NCBI RefSeq assembly: GCF_004000825.1
Contig: NZ_BILZ01000019.1
Span: 1 to 64,000 of the forward strand
Length of the DNA stretch: 64,000 nucleotides
Source of the DNA: Paenibacillus kobensis NBRC 15729
GTDB lineage: Bacteria; Bacillota; Bacilli; Paenibacillales; Paenibacillaceae
Reading direction: 5' to 3'
Part shown: positions 1 to 7,581 of the stretch, piece after piece
Layout of the letters: each line of letters starts with the position of its first letter
How positions within the stretch are numbered: position 1 is the first letter of the stretch
Program-made: the position numbers and the translations under genes
The notes under the pieces: model-generated
The model's input: the letters and a program-made list of their open reading frames with translations, nothing else
The model's database searches: none
What the model was told of the DNA's origin: nothing

Positions 1-37
1 GGGTTGGGTTGGGTTGGGTTGGGTTGGGTTGGGTTGG
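1..37. repeat. GGGTT tandem array
   Basis: Seven uninterrupted copies of the pentamer GGGTT followed by GG open the window, so the array may continue to the left. Seven GGG tracts separated by TT could fold into a G-quadruplex on the plus strand. The array is followed by a GATC-rich stretch and then by the first four-palindrome element. No gene is visible across it. Confidence 0.9.
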
Positions 38-55
38 ATCGGATCCGATCGGCTT

Positions 56-250
56 CATTGTATTTCGTGCAATGGAATAAGCCTATTTGATCGGATAGGA
101 GGGTCTCGTTGTATTCTGTACAACGGGAAACTGCCACTAGAGGCGGAATCATTACTATTACGGCGATTATTCCGATTTCTCATTGTATGAACTACAACGG
201 AACCGGCAATAGGAGTACATGACGCAGATCTCATTGTACAAACTGCAATG
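56..250. repeat. Four-palindrome repeat element, copy 1
   Basis: Four 19-bp units of the form CRTTGTA-N5-TRCAAYG lie at 56-74, 107-125, 181-199 and 232-250. Start-to-start distances are 51, 74 and 51. The 7-bp arms are conserved and complementary (unit 2 is a perfect palindrome); the 5-bp centres differ in every unit. Two further copies with the same layout occur at 26517 and 42518. A looser palindrome at 267-292 may be a decayed extra unit. No convincing gene overlaps it. As RNA it would form four 7-bp hairpins with 5-nt loops; as DNA it could be an array of dimer-binding sites. Confidence 0.85.
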
Positions 251-350
251 AAGGCCTGCGTTTCACCATTGGGCTTGCGCGCTCGCGCAATGCCATTGAG
301 CAGGCGTTCGGAATCCTCATGATGGCCTTCGCTTTGCACCCTCTATATGC

Positions 351-390
351 AAAAAAAAGCCGCGGACGACTGTCTCTCGGCAGCGGCCTT
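351..390 (-). terminator. Terminator of the FMN reductase gene
   Basis: A GCCGC/GCGGC-based hairpin is followed on the minus strand by a run of eight T. It sits about 50 bases past the stop of the minus-strand FMN reductase gene. Confidence 0.75.
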
Positions 391-436
391 TACTTTATCT
401 CCGCGAATGAATGATGCAGGAGCATGAGCTCACCTT

Positions 437-1009
437 TTACTCCGTGATTGCCTGCTTTTTGCGATCCATTGCATCAGCCAAGCTCTGAAGAAGCGGCGAT
501 AGCCGAGAAATCATATCCGGATCGGTAATCTCTCCGTTCTCGCCGAATTTGGCGCTAACAACGAAAGGAAGCGTAACGGCTCCTCCCTCCACGATGTCCG
601 CCGTCATCATAGTGAGCGTCAGCACCAGCGATTCATTCGCATGATTGCCGCCCCTCGGATTCGGCGAAGCGGTCACGACAGCGGTCGGCTTGTAGACGAA
701 TTCGCCAGACGATACAAGCCAGTCCAGCGCGTTCTTCAGTACGCCCGGCACGCCGTTCGCATACTCAGGCGTACATAACAGAACGCCGTCCGCTGTTTTC
801 ACAGTCTGTCGGAAAGCCCGCACCGAATCCGGCGGATCATCGTTGTCCAGATCAGGATTGAAATGCGGCAACTCGCCGATGCCGGCATAGATCTCGCAGC
901 TCACGTTGTCCGGCAGCAAAGCGCCAATCGCGTGCAGCAGCTTTGAATTCGAAGATGCGCCTCGCAGACTTCCCGAAATCGCCAACAAATGTACAGCTTC
1001 TTGGTTCAT
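437..1009 (-). CDS. NADPH-dependent FMN reductase family protein
   Basis: 190 residues with a flavodoxin-like fold of the FMN_red family, which transfers electrons from NAD(P)H to FMN, quinones or azo dyes in the cytoplasm. The N-terminal phosphate-binding loop reads SGSLRGASSNSKLL (about residues 13-26), and the family segment TPEYANGVPGVLKNALDWL follows at about 80-98. The length is normal for the family. It is a single gene with its own terminator, and the next gene upstream on the same strand starts a separate unit. The true substrate cannot be told from sequence; chromate, azo and quinone reductases all share this signature. Confidence 0.88.
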   Translation of the reverse strand: MNQEAVHLLAISGSLRGASSNSKLLHAIGALLPDNVSCEIYAGIGELPHFNPDLDNDDPPDSVRAFRQTVKTADGVLLCTPEYANGVPGVLKNALDWLVSSGEFVYKPTAVVTASPNPRGGNHANESLVLTLTMMTADIVEGGAVTLPFVVSAKFGENGEITDPDMISRLSPLLQSLADAMDRKKQAITE

Positions 1010-1030
1010 GTCCCGCTCACCCCGTATAAG

Positions 1031-1732
1031 TTATCGATCTCCCGCAATCCCTTTCAACACCCCGTACTTCTCCCCTGCACCGTTTACCCACTTCTTCCAC
1101 GCCTTCACGCTGCTGCCGGACGGCGTCTTCTCACTGGGCAGCAGCTGCGCGATCGCGGGTGCAAGGTCGGCTCTCCCCGCCCGGATATCCTCCATAATAT
1201 ACGGCACGGCCAATACGCCAAGCTCGACCGCGTCTTGTACCGCTTCTTCCGATCCGTCGCGGGACTCTGCTTTATCCCGAATAACCGTGTAGCGCGAAGG
1301 AATGCTTTGCTCGAACTTCTTCCACTGCTTCACGAATCCGCCAGGCGACTCGAACTTAAACCCGGACACTTCCTTCGCTTGGGACACCTTCGTGACGACA
1401 CTCGTCAGCACGAAGGAGGTCAGCGACTGATCCTGCTCCATACGCTCGACAATATACGGGAGATAATCAGCGCTTAGCTGGGTCATCCGCTCCAACGCCG
1501 GCGTGTTCATATAATCATACGGGTTGGACGACACAGCATGCCCTTCCGATTCCGTCTGCCATTGATCGATCAATACGTTGAGCTCCGCCCTCTTCAGCTC
1601 AGCCGTATTTGCCGGGACACTGCTTGTCCCTGCCTTCGAGAAGCTGTCGAACAGCAACAGAATCGCGGCAGCGAGCACCACGAGGGCGCCTGCGGCCATT
1701 CGTTTGTTCTGCAGGAATCTGGCGAGTTGCAT
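1031..1732 (-). CDS. Membrane-anchored protein of unknown function
   Basis: 233 residues. Residues 1-11 are basic and about 12-30 form one hydrophobic helix, so this is probably a signal anchor with the rest outside the cell. The remainder is helical and charged, with several Trp-Lys-Lys motifs; I recognise no enzyme motif. The start is supported by AGGAGG seven bases upstream. It lies 21 bases upstream of the FMN reductase gene on the same strand and could be co-transcribed with it, though no functional link is evident. Confidence 0.7.
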   Translation of the reverse strand: MQLARFLQNKRMAAGALVVLAAAILLLFDSFSKAGTSSVPANTAELKRAELNVLIDQWQTESEGHAVSSNPYDYMNTPALERMTQLSADYLPYIVERMEQDQSLTSFVLTSVVTKVSQAKEVSGFKFESPGGFVKQWKKFEQSIPSRYTVIRDKAESRDGSEEAVQDAVELGVLAVPYIMEDIRAGRADLAPAIAQLLPSEKTPSGSSVKAWKKWVNGAGEKYGVLKGIAGDR

Positions 1733-2141
1733 CTTTATATCCTCCTGACCGCACGGCGCATCTGCACCTCGACTGTAACGATTGTCCTAATTTTTAACCG
1801 CCTGAATCATTTCTTAAACTTAACTGAAGTGGAAATCAAGCCCATTATATAAATTAGGCTTCTCCCTTGTACATAGCCGCCGTGAACTACGTCCATCTGC
1901 TCCGCAACCGACCAAGGACCGACAAAAGCCGAGAAGGTTCTGCATCATTCCTTCCCGGCTTTTGACCTATTCCGCGCAGCGGACAGCATCCGCGTTCCTA
2001 TGAGGCTTGATTAACCGGCTAGTCTACCCGCCAGCATATGACTTTCCCGCCCGTTCATGGTAATCTCTAGTATCATATCCCTCACCATTGATCGCTCGAA
2101 CCGCGATAACGGACTCCGATCAACCTTACAGGAGGCACGAC
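1733..2141. other. Divergent intergenic region
   Basis: This 400-base region separates the minus-strand membrane-anchored gene from the plus-strand sigma factor gene. It contains one imperfect hairpin at 1924-1963 (AAAAGCCG paired with CGGCTTTT), which could terminate transcription from either side. I see no gene in it and no clear copy of the ECF41-type promoter motif found at 3074. Confidence 0.5.
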
Positions 2142-3026
2142 ATGGATCTCGATGAAATGTACCGAACGTACAAACCGCAATTGACCGCTTACGCCTATCG
2201 GATCCTCGGAACCGTCACAGATGCGGAAGACGCCGTTCAGGACGTCTTCGTATCGGTCCGCAGGCACGACTCAGCCTTGATTGAGCATCCGAAAGCTTAT
2301 TTGATGAAAATGGTGACGAACCGCTCCATCAACCTGTTGAAGTCCGCCCGGCGGCAGAAAGAAGTGTATCCCGGCAATTGGCTGCCCGAGCCGGACATTA
2401 CGCTGGCGGCGGCAGAAGAACCGTCAGAACAGCTGATGCTTCGCGAAAGTTTCGGATACGCGCTGCTCGTTCTTCTTCAAGAGCTGACGCCCGGGGAGAG
2501 GGCCGTCTATGTCTTGAAGGAATCGCTTGGCTACGCCTATGACGAAATCGCCTTGATGCTCGATAAAACCGAAGCCGCTTGCCGCAAAATATTCAGCCGG
2601 GCGAAATCGAAGCTCGGCGCCTTCGGGAGCGCAGAGAGCAGCCCCGCCGCCAAGCCTGATGCAGCGGAGCCCTACCTGCAAGCATTCGCCGAAGGCGCGC
2701 GGACCGGCCAGTTCGAGCCGTTCCTCCGGCTGCTGACGGACGATGCGGTGCTCATCGCCGACGGCGGCGGCAAAGTCCGCACCGCCATCAATCCGATACT
2801 CGGACGGGAGCGCATTGCAGCCTTCGTGGCCGGTCTGTTCGCCAAAGGCTCCTACGCCGGCACGTTCCACCCGATCCGCATGAGCGGCCAACCAGGGCTG
2901 CTGCTCATTCGGCCTGATAAGATGCAGGCGCTGACCTTCGGCTACGCAGAGGATGGAAGCATTCACAGCATGTACATCGTATCGAATCCAGACAAACTGA
3001 CGCATATTCATGGAACTTTTCGCTAG
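2142..3026 (+). CDS. ECF41-family RNA polymerase sigma factor
   Basis: 294 residues. Region sigma2 is at about 5-75, sigma4 at about 110-165, and a SnoaL-like domain follows at about 180-290. Three hallmarks of the ECF41 group are visible: WLPEP in the linker, DGGGK in the C-terminal domain, and NPDKL close to the C-terminus. In ECF41 factors the C-terminal extension takes the place of an anti-sigma factor and modulates activity. The chosen ATG has AGGAGG directly upstream. The next gene, an AhpD-like protein, is the usual partner of this family and has a matching promoter. Confidence 0.93.
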   Translation: MDLDEMYRTYKPQLTAYAYRILGTVTDAEDAVQDVFVSVRRHDSALIEHPKAYLMKMVTNRSINLLKSARRQKEVYPGNWLPEPDITLAAAEEPSEQLMLRESFGYALLVLLQELTPGERAVYVLKESLGYAYDEIALMLDKTEAACRKIFSRAKSKLGAFGSAESSPAAKPDAAEPYLQAFAEGARTGQFEPFLRLLTDDAVLIADGGGKVRTAINPILGRERIAAFVAGLFAKGSYAGTFHPIRMSGQPGLLLIRPDKMQALTFGYAEDGSIHSMYIVSNPDKLTHIHGTFR

Positions 3027-3073
3027 ACCCGGCACGGTTCGCACAACTTCTTCGCATAATTTTTCATGGACCC

Positions 3074-3100
3074 TGTCACAAATCCGAGGTCTCGATTGTC
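3074..3100 (+). promoter_or_regulatory. ECF41-type promoter of the AhpD-like gene
   Basis: TGTCACA (3074-3080), 16 bases, then TGTC (3097-3100). The consensus I recall for ECF41 promoters is TGTCACA-N16-CGTC, so only one base differs. It lies 45 bases upstream of the start of the carboxymuconolactone decarboxylase-like gene and directly downstream of the sigma gene. Confidence 0.75.
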
Positions 3101-3144
3101 TTAATTGCAGATAAACCAAATACGAATCCTTGGAGGGAAACAAC

Positions 3145-3588
3145 ATGAAACAAAGAATCAATCCGCAACAAGCCAATCCGGAAGCCTATAACGCGATGCT
3201 GAAGTTGGAGGGCTACATCTCGGAGTCCGGCCTTGACCGCACGCTGTATGAGTTGATCAAAATCCGCGCGTCCCAGATCAACGGCTGCGCCTTCTGCTTG
3301 AATATGCACACGCAGGAACTGCGCGGTATGGGGGAATCCGAACAGCGCGTTCATCTGATCAGCGTATGGCGCGAGGCGCCGTTCTACACCGAGAAGGAGC
3401 GCGCAGCGCTCGAACTGACCGAGGCCGTTACCCGCATCTCGGAAGCCGGCGTTCCTCAATCTCTGTACGAGCGCGTAAGAGAGCACTTCACGGAGCAGGA
3501 ATTCGTCACGCTCATCATGGCGATCAATACGATCAACGGTTGGAACCGGATCGCCGTCTCGACGGGCATGATCCCTCCGAAAGCTTAA
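3145..3588 (+). CDS. Carboxymuconolactone decarboxylase / AhpD-like protein
   Basis: 147 residues of the CMD family. The redox motif CAFCLNMH (about 46-53) is the CxxC-x3-H-type active site of the AhpD-like branch and suggests peroxidase or disulfide-exchange activity rather than decarboxylation. ATG at 3145 is chosen because GGAGGG lies just upstream; an earlier in-frame TTG would overlap that site. It is the predicted target of the neighbouring ECF41 sigma factor and ends at a strong bidirectional terminator. Confidence 0.92.
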   Translation: MKQRINPQQANPEAYNAMLKLEGYISESGLDRTLYELIKIRASQINGCAFCLNMHTQELRGMGESEQRVHLISVWREAPFYTEKERAALELTEAVTRISEAGVPQSLYERVREHFTEQEFVTLIMAINTINGWNRIAVSTGMIPPKA

Positions 3589-3604
3589 ATTTCGGCAGCC
3601 TATA

Positions 3605-3683
3605 AAAAACCGCTCCTCTCGAACCGCACCCCAAGCGTTAGATATTCTAACCTTTGGGGTGCAGTCTATATGGAGCGGTTTTT
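3605..3683. terminator. Bidirectional terminator with nested hairpins
   Basis: Arms AAAAACCGCTCC and GGAGCGGTTTTT (3605-3616 and 3672-3683) enclose a second inverted repeat built on CACCCCAA/TTGGGGTG. It separates the convergent AhpD-like gene and acetamidase gene and can stop transcription from both sides. Confidence 0.88.
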
Positions 3684-3730
3684 CCGTTATAGCAGCAGTT
3701 TAAGCGCGCAACATTCAACCCGCTAAGAGT

Positions 3731-4666
3731 TTACCGCAGAGAATGGCGAGGCAGTACAGCGTGAACGCCTTTGACACCGTTGACGACCTGCGTAATGCGC
3801 AGATCGACGACCGCGCTGCCGAGCGCTATCGCCTCTACCCGGTTCAGGCCGTACAGCTTGCCCATCAAATTCAGCATCCCGTCCATTGCCTGTACGGTCG
3901 CCTCATTCAAATCCTCGTGGAATCCGAACGTAACCCATCCGTTCGCCGTATCGGCGAACGGCAATGTAAGAGGCATATCCTCATGCACGCGGAACGTCAG
4001 CCGTGCCGACTCCATCGGACATTCGATCGCCTGGCAGCTTATCTCTCCGTCGCCCTGCGCCGCATGTCCGTCCCCTGCGAAGAAGTATGCTCCGTCCACC
4101 GGAATCGGCAAGTACAGCCGGCTCCCTTCGGTCAATTCCTTGCAGTCGATATTGCCTCCGCTAAAGCGGGGAGGCCAAGTGGTATGAATGCCCTTCTCTT
4201 CAGGCGGCATGCCCAGGAAGCCAAGGAACGGTTGAAGCCCCACGGCAAACGTACGGTCCTTAATCGTCGTACGGCCGACCCGGGTTACGGCATCGAGCTC
4301 CCACCCTAGTATGATTTCCTCGTACTCGGTCAGTCCGAGCATCCGGTTCTGCCAATTCGGGTATTGGCCCGCTGCCGTAAAGCCGTATGGACCCGGAACG
4401 AGTTCGTCGATCCGAACCTCCAGCGTCATCCCTTTCTTCGCCTCGGGAATATAGAGCGGACCGCACAACGCGTGTCCAAGATCGATCTCCGGCCTGCGCT
4501 CGTATGGCTTGGTCCGTCTGCCTTCCGCGGATGGAGTGCCCCACCCGGCGTCGAACATCGAATAGTGCACCGTATCACCGGATCGAATGGTTATTGCCGG
4601 TTCAAACTCGGCGGATACCGTTCCGTACATGGTCGATTGATCCGGTCTATAATAATGGATAGTCAT
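3731..4666 (-). CDS. Acetamidase/formamidase family protein
   Basis: 311 residues, full length for the FmdA_AmdA family, which hydrolyses short-chain amides to ammonia and the acid. Family features include the HYSMFDAGWG segment near residue 35, the ELVPGPYGFTAAG block and FAGDGHAAQGDGEISCQAIE (about 193-212), the conserved glycine/histidine block of this fold. The start is set by AAGGAGG upstream. It may share a transcript with the lipoprotein gene 26 bases upstream. No amide transporter is adjacent. Confidence 0.9.
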   Translation of the reverse strand: MTIHYYRPDQSTMYGTVSAEFEPAITIRSGDTVHYSMFDAGWGTPSAEGRRTKPYERRPEIDLGHALCGPLYIPEAKKGMTLEVRIDELVPGPYGFTAAGQYPNWQNRMLGLTEYEEIILGWELDAVTRVGRTTIKDRTFAVGLQPFLGFLGMPPEEKGIHTTWPPRFSGGNIDCKELTEGSRLYLPIPVDGAYFFAGDGHAAQGDGEISCQAIECPMESARLTFRVHEDMPLTLPFADTANGWVTFGFHEDLNEATVQAMDGMLNLMGKLYGLNRVEAIALGSAVVDLRITQVVNGVKGVHAVLPRHSLR

Positions 4667-4692
4667 AAATAGCCTCCTTATCGTCGAATCTC

Positions 4693-5484
4693 CTACTCCT
4701 CTTCCACTCCCGCCCGGTGAACTTCTTGCGCATCGACAGGAGCGTCAGCGACAAATTCACCATTCTGCCAGCGGTAAACAACATCCTTATACCCCGACTC
4801 CATGTCGTAATATTGGTTCACGAAAGCCGTATCGCTTACTTTCGGGTACCGGATCGATTGTCGGTGATCGGCCGAGTACATATGCGCCAATATATGCATG
4901 CCCTTCTCATCCACCGTCAGCATCGCATAATCGCCCCCGTTGCTTCCAGCCCATTGGCCGATGGTGAAATCCGGCTTGCCGTCCGCATTATAATCGTCGA
5001 ATAACAGCTTGAACGGTTTCCCTTGCCGAAACGTTAATTCCGTTCCTGCGAACGCATCCTTCAGCGGCATTCTCGGCAGCGTCTTGCCATCCGGCAAGAC
5101 TGCCTCCAGCTCGAATGTCCCGTACAGGTACGTGCCTTGGAATGGACCCGGCTCGTCATCCGTCACTTGCCTGCCCGACTCGAGCCATAACCGGACCGTC
5201 GTCATCACGCCGCTATCGCCGATCTCGGTCGTACCTTCCCCAATGAGCACCGGGGAAAGGATGAGTACGGAACCCGCTGACTCCTGTTGCTCTTGCGTAG
5301 GCGTTGGCTGCGTTGACTCCGGCACTTCCATACCGGCTGGTTCCTCAGCCGAGTGGATTACCGCCATATTCGGCTTCAACTCGCCGCTGCCGCTTGTCTG
5401 CTCCCGGCTTCCGTTCTGGCAGGCGCTCATAAGCAGCACTGCTAGTAGAGACAGCAGCATGGGCGTCCCTCTCATCTTGCGCAT
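4693..5484 (-). CDS. Lipoprotein of unknown function
   Basis: 263 residues from the chosen ATG, which has GAGAGG upstream. The signal peptide ends in the lipobox LMSAC, so the mature protein should be lipid-anchored outside the membrane. A Ser/Gln/Thr/Pro-rich linker of about 50 residues follows. The C-terminal half contains FDDYNADGKPDFTIGQW, an integrin/FG-GAP-like calcium-binding repeat, and a segment about a measured, evolving quantity typical of secreted VCBS-like proteins. I cannot assign a function. Confidence 0.75.
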   Translation of the reverse strand: MRKMRGTPMLLSLLAVLLMSACQNGSREQTSGSGELKPNMAVIHSAEEPAGMEVPESTQPTPTQEQQESAGSVLILSPVLIGEGTTEIGDSGVMTTVRLWLESGRQVTDDEPGPFQGTYLYGTFELEAVLPDGKTLPRMPLKDAFAGTELTFRQGKPFKLLFDDYNADGKPDFTIGQWAGSNGGDYAMLTVDEKGMHILAHMYSADHRQSIRYPKVSDTAFVNQYYDMESGYKDVVYRWQNGEFVADAPVDAQEVHRAGVEEE

Positions 5485-5716
5485 TGCCCCGTTCCTCTCC
5501 CGTCCGTCCATATCTCTGATCAACTTACAAACGTTGCAATATGGAAATTGTTGCATTCCGCTTCCGATTCGTCCATCCTTTTTTTCTTAAACGGTTAGTC
5601 CGCCGAAACAGGATGTCAACCTCATCCATAGCGGACTTGGCCGCCCTTGCTATATAGTAACAATAACAATAGCCATTCCAGGAGAACGACCATATAAGAA
5701 AGGACTTTTATCCGTT

Positions 5717-6928
5717 ATGTCTGCACAATTATCCATACCCGCTTCACCCTCCGCATCCCAGCTGCAGCTTTCCCGCGGTCTGCTGCTGCTTATGGCGTTC
5801 GCCGCCGGAATGACGGTCGCCAATCTGTATTACAACCAGCCGCTGCTGGCCGATATCGGCCGGTCGTTCGGCGTTCAGCCGGACGAAGTCGGTCTCATCT
5901 CGACATGCACGCAGATCGGTTATGCGCTCGGTATGTTTCTCTTCGTACCGCTAGGAGACATAAAGGAACGCAGAGGACTCCTGACGGTGCTGCTCTCGCT
6001 CGTCTGCCTCTCGCTCATTGGCGTAGCATCTGCGCAGAATCTGATTTGGATTTATGCCGCAAGCTTTGCGGTCGGACTGACGACGGTCGTGCCGCAAATC
6101 CTAATCCCGCTCGCCGCGACGCTCGCAGCACCGGGCGAACAAGGCAAAGCCGTCGGCACCGTCACAAGCGGCCTGCTGCTCGGCATCCTGCTCACGCGCA
6201 CCGTATCCGGCCTCATCGGCGGAACATGGGGCTGGCGCCTCATGTACGGCGTCGCGGCCGCGGCCATGCTCGCATTGCTCGTACTGCTGCGCATGAAGCT
6301 GCCGCACAGCCGCCAGTCATCCGGTCTGCGCTATGGCCAACTGCTTCGGTCCATGGGCAGTCTGGTCGCGAAGTACGCTACCCTTCGGGAATCGGCGCTG
6401 ATCGGCGGCGCGAACTTTGCCGCGTTCAGCATTTTCTGGACCGCGTTATCGTTCTACGTCGAAGGAGAGCCGTACCATTACAGCAGCCAAATCGCCGGTC
6501 TATTCGGCCTTATCGGGGCAGCCGGAGCGCTCGGAGCGCCAATCGTCGGCCGGCTCGCGGACCGGATCAGCACCAAATGGATGATCGGCGCGCTGATCGT
6601 GCTGAACCTGCTCGCCTACGTGCTGTTCGGCACGCTCGGCGGATCGCTGTGGGCTCTCATCGCAGGCGTCATCTTGCTGGATCTCGGCGTGCAAGGAACG
6701 CAGGTCGCGAATCAGACGCGCATCTATGCGCTGGAGCCGCAGGCAAGGAGCCGGCTGAACACCGTGCAGATGGTAACGACGTTCGCTGGCGGAGCAATCG
6801 GCTCCACCATTGGCAGCTATGCTTGGCATGAGTGGGGCTGGAGCGGAGTTTGTATGGCCGGGGGCGGCGCAGTGCTGCTCGGCTTCGCCGTCTGGCTGGC
6901 GCACCGCATTCGGAAGGAAGCGGCATAG
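5717..6928 (+). CDS. MFS transporter, 12-helix DHA1-type exporter
   Basis: 403 residues with about 12 hydrophobic helices. The first helix region reads NLYYNQPLLADIG, typical of the YgaY/AraJ-like branch of the major facilitator superfamily, and the cytoplasmic loop 2-3 motif is PLGDIKERR. Such proteins export small organic compounds by proton antiport; the substrate is unknown. It is a single gene, closed by two consecutive hairpins. No regulator is adjacent on the same strand. Confidence 0.88.
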   Translation: MSAQLSIPASPSASQLQLSRGLLLLMAFAAGMTVANLYYNQPLLADIGRSFGVQPDEVGLISTCTQIGYALGMFLFVPLGDIKERRGLLTVLLSLVCLSLIGVASAQNLIWIYAASFAVGLTTVVPQILIPLAATLAAPGEQGKAVGTVTSGLLLGILLTRTVSGLIGGTWGWRLMYGVAAAAMLALLVLLRMKLPHSRQSSGLRYGQLLRSMGSLVAKYATLRESALIGGANFAAFSIFWTALSFYVEGEPYHYSSQIAGLFGLIGAAGALGAPIVGRLADRISTKWMIGALIVLNLLAYVLFGTLGGSLWALIAGVILLDLGVQGTQVANQTRIYALEPQARSRLNTVQMVTTFAGGAIGSTIGSYAWHEWGWSGVCMAGGGAVLLGFAVWLAHRIRKEAA

Positions 6929-6960
6929 AAGGAAGGCAAGTCCGAACCCGCCTTCCTTTC
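6927..6960 (+). terminator. Terminator of the MFS gene
   Basis: Hairpin AGAAGGAAGGC paired with GCCTTCCTTTC directly at the end of the MFS gene, followed closely by a second, stronger hairpin. Confidence 0.7.
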
Positions 6961-6971
6961 TGGCCGCTAAC

Positions 6972-7008
6972 AAAAATGACGAACGGCATCGCCGTTCGTC
7001 ATTTTTTT
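6972..7008. terminator. Bidirectional terminator
   Basis: A 16-bp perfect stem AAAAATGACGAACGGC with a 3-nt loop and T-runs on both sides. It lies between the convergent MFS and MarR genes and overlaps the MarR stop codon. Confidence 0.92.
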
Positions 7009-7453
7009 ATATAGCACCATCCGTATCAAATACTTTCGTCCGCAGCAGGACCATCGCCCTCCTCATCTGCTCCAGCTCTTCCCCGTCAGCGGACCCGATC
7101 CGCCCTAGAAATTCCCGCTCCATATGAGCGAACGCCGCATCCATGAACTGCTGTCCTTTCGAGGAAAGCCGGATGTACTGCTTGCGCTTGTCATCCTCCG
7201 CCTCCGCCTTCTCGCACATGCCTTTGTCCGTCAATTTCTTCAGCTCGCGGCTCGTGTTAGGCATCGAAATATGTTTGCAGTCACTAATTTCGCTCAGCGT
7301 CACCGGCTGCGATACGGCAATATATTCAAGAATCCCATACTGGACAGGCGTAACGTCGCCGAGCGGCAATTCTTTCGTCATCACGTACATCGTCTGATGA
7401 ACGGAAGTGATGAACGATACCATCTCGTAAAACAGCGCCTTCTTCTGGTCCAT
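7007..7453 (-). CDS. MarR-family transcriptional regulator
   Basis: 148 residues. The winged-helix core reads VTLSEISDCKHISMPNTSRE (about 52-71) followed by the wing EAEDDKRKQYIRLSSKG. ATG 7453 is chosen because GAGGGTGAG lies just upstream. It is divergent from a flavodoxin-type quinone reductase, and the two share a 15-bp inverted repeat. This matches the MhqR/YodB logic in which a repressor senses quinones or electrophiles and controls the reductase; that role is inferred from layout only. Confidence 0.9.
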   Translation of the reverse strand: MDQKKALFYEMVSFITSVHQTMYVMTKELPLGDVTPVQYGILEYIAVSQPVTLSEISDCKHISMPNTSRELKKLTDKGMCEKAEAEDDKRKQYIRLSSKGQQFMDAAFAHMEREFLGRIGSADGEELEQMRRAMVLLRTKVFDTDGAI

Positions 7454-7504
7454 CAATCTCACCCTCTCATCCGTTAAGATAACAAAATACATATCAATTA
7501 ACAA

Positions 7505-7559
7505 TTATCATTTGACAACTATTTTGTCTGTGTGATAGTATTTTGTTGTCAAATGATAA
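7505..7559. promoter_or_regulatory. Divergent promoter/operator with 15-bp inverted repeat
   Basis: TTATCATTTGACAAC (7505-7519) is repeated inverted and perfectly at 7545-7559, 25 bases apart. Each arm contains TTGACA, a consensus -35 box, reading towards its own gene: one for the quinone reductase (extended -10 near 7535-7541) and one for marR. A MarR dimer on each arm would block both promoters. Confidence 0.85.
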
Positions 7560-7581
7560 GTAAAAGAGGTGAGCTTGACCG

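Noticed and set aside
56-250. CRISPR array
   Set aside because: Only four units, each itself palindromic, spacing 51/74/51 rather than constant, and no cas genes.
55-339. Minus-strand open frame of 94 codons across repeat copy 1
   Set aside because: It follows the palindromes, has no ribosome binding site and low-complexity composition; similar frames arise over the other copies. It is a product of the repeat, not a gene.
2424-3176. Long minus-strand frame opposite the ECF41 sigma gene
   Set aside because: Mirror frame of a GC-rich gene; the plus strand has clear family motifs and a ribosome binding site.
7505-7559. Reading the inverted repeat as a terminator
   Set aside because: The arms lie between divergent start codons, contain -35 boxes and have a 25-base loop.
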